Origin: Methanoregulaceae archaeon
GTDB taxonomy: Archaea > Halobacteriota > Methanomicrobia > Methanomicrobiales > Methanospirillaceae
DNA: 64,000 nucleotides
Assembly (NCBI GenBank): GCA_015660885.1
Contig: JACTUB010000002.1
Coordinates: 62,001 to 126,000, forward strand
Direction: 5' to 3'
In this document: positions 63,473 through 64,000 of the stretch, piece by piece
Position numbering within the stretch: the stretch's first letter is position 1
Layout of the letters: every line of letters starts with the position of its first letter
Notes under the pieces: model-generated
Told to the model about the DNA's origin: nothing
Database searches by the model: none
What the model saw: only the letters and a program-made list of their open reading frames with translations
Position numbers and translations under genes: made by a program

Positions 63473-64000
63473 TTATCCCCGCTTCCCTGATGCCGGCTCG
63501 ATCCCGGTTGGCTGGTTTCGGATCGTCCGCTCTTTCATGATGGTATAAACTTCTGTTGCGTATTCACGGGGGACTTCAACGAAGGAATAGGAATCGAGGA
63601 CCCGTATCGATCCAATGGCTTTTCCGGGTATTCCTGTCTCACCGGCAATCGCTCCGACAATGTCTTTGGGAGCGACTTTATGGATCCTGCCAACCCCGAG
63701 GAAGAACCTGACCATACCGGTTTCTGCTCCTGTGTCTGCAAAATCCATCTCTTCGCGCTTCTCAGGTACTTCCTCACTGCTCTGCTCCATCTGCAATTTG
63801 AGAAGCGCAGCAGCAATATCAATCGTACTGAGGTCGCCTTCGCTCTCCTGCTCGATGATGCGTACGTAGGACTCCATTCCTCCCGCCTTGATGGTCGCGC
63901 GCACCTTTTCAACCATCGTGCGGGTACGCGTTTCTGCTACATCAGACTGTGTTGGTATGGGCATACGGGGGATCTGGATTTTTGCATAGTGCTGAATCTC
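63473..64000 (-). CDS. C-terminal part of a DEAD-box RNA helicase with DbpA-type domain (5' end outside window)
   Basis: The frame is open on the minus strand from 64000 and ends at 63473. The visible part starts within a charged linker (EIQHYAKIQIPRMPIPTQSD), then a helix (MVEKVRATIKAGGMESYVRI) and a small domain (FFLGVGRIHKVAPKDIVGAI, GAIAGETGIPGKAIGSIRVL, SYSFVEVPREYATEVYTIMK) that is the RNA-binding domain of DbpA/CsdA-type DEAD-box helicases. The helicase core itself lies outside the window. The C-terminus is short and basic. Confidence 0.9.
   Translation of the reverse strand, partial: EIQHYAKIQIPRMPIPTQSDVAETRTRTMVEKVRATIKAGGMESYVRIIEQESEGDLSTIDIAAALLKLQMEQSSEEVPEKREEMDFADTGAETGMVRFFLGVGRIHKVAPKDIVGAIAGETGIPGKAIGSIRVLDSYSFVEVPREYATEVYTIMKERTIRNQPTGIEPASGKRG

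Noticed and set aside
1..64000. CRISPR arrays, rRNA and tRNA genes
   Set aside because: No regular short repeats with unique spacers; no tRNA-like TψC arm string in a plausible context; no rRNA segments recognised.

Overview
The window comes from a methanogenic archaeon, most likely in or near Methanoregulaceae (Methanomicrobiales). This rests on an archaeal aIF-1A, Nre DNA-repair protein, DUF2115/UPF0305, DUF3821 surface protein, DUF3303, CxxC-x17-CxxC zinc-ribbon protein, COG1361-type exporter partner and PAS-rich sensors, together with TATA-like promoters. The genus is not certain. I saw no rRNA, tRNA, CRISPR array or intact insertion sequence.

Layout. 1-396: C-terminus of a GAF-domain protein. 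597-9431: a visibly AT-rich accessory island with a degenerate cyclase-like protein, a HEPN-like protein, two frameshifted nuclease-type genes, a NERD nuclease and a 1325-residue type IIG-like restriction-methyltransferase; this is a candidate defence island. 9725-14120: ferredoxin-nitroreductase, a RelE-type toxin-antitoxin pair, a tandem repeat array with a 264-bp period (11323-12065), a three-gene overlapping operon of unknown function and a DUF3303 protein. 14458-19167: a sensor protein with an extracellular solute-binding domain and a kinase core that looks catalytically dead, a DUF2179 membrane protein, MsrB and a flavin reductase.

19303-28879 is a phosphate block. An AbrB-PhoU regulator is divergent from pstS, a fused pstC-pstA gene, pstB, phoU and an arsenate-reductase-like gene. 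A broken second arsC follows, then a second pstB-phoU pair and a DUF47 (PhoU-like) protein. Four PhoU-fold proteins lie within 10 kb. 29278-38764: rubrerythrin-like protein, CorA-type channel, PEBP lipoprotein, MFS transporter, surface protein, ABC-2 exporter, DUF155-like protein, YkgJ-type protein and aIF-1A. 38899-41344: Nre and DNA polymerase IV, a DNA damage-tolerance pair.

41345-43014 is gene-poor but holds a DUF1059 gene of 56 residues. 43015-52282: DUF2115, a double-CDGSH protein, then a minus-strand export cluster (HTH-PAS regulator, COG1361 surface protein, MMPL/RND transporter, ABC ATPase and permease). 52485-64000: DUF6125-like protein, dCMP deaminase, zinc-ribbon protein, several membrane and surface proteins, an RNase II-type nuclease, peroxiredoxin, N-formylglutamate amidohydrolase, YkgJ protein, flavodoxin-like reductase, lipoprotein and the C-terminus of a DEAD-box helicase.

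A recurring feature is broken reading frames in non-essential genes (2972-3459, 3456-4365, 25349-25732, about 54270-54600, 55411-55657), while core genes are intact. Some breaks lie at short homopolymers, so real decay and assembly error must be told apart with reads. Redox and metal-handling genes are also unusually frequent.
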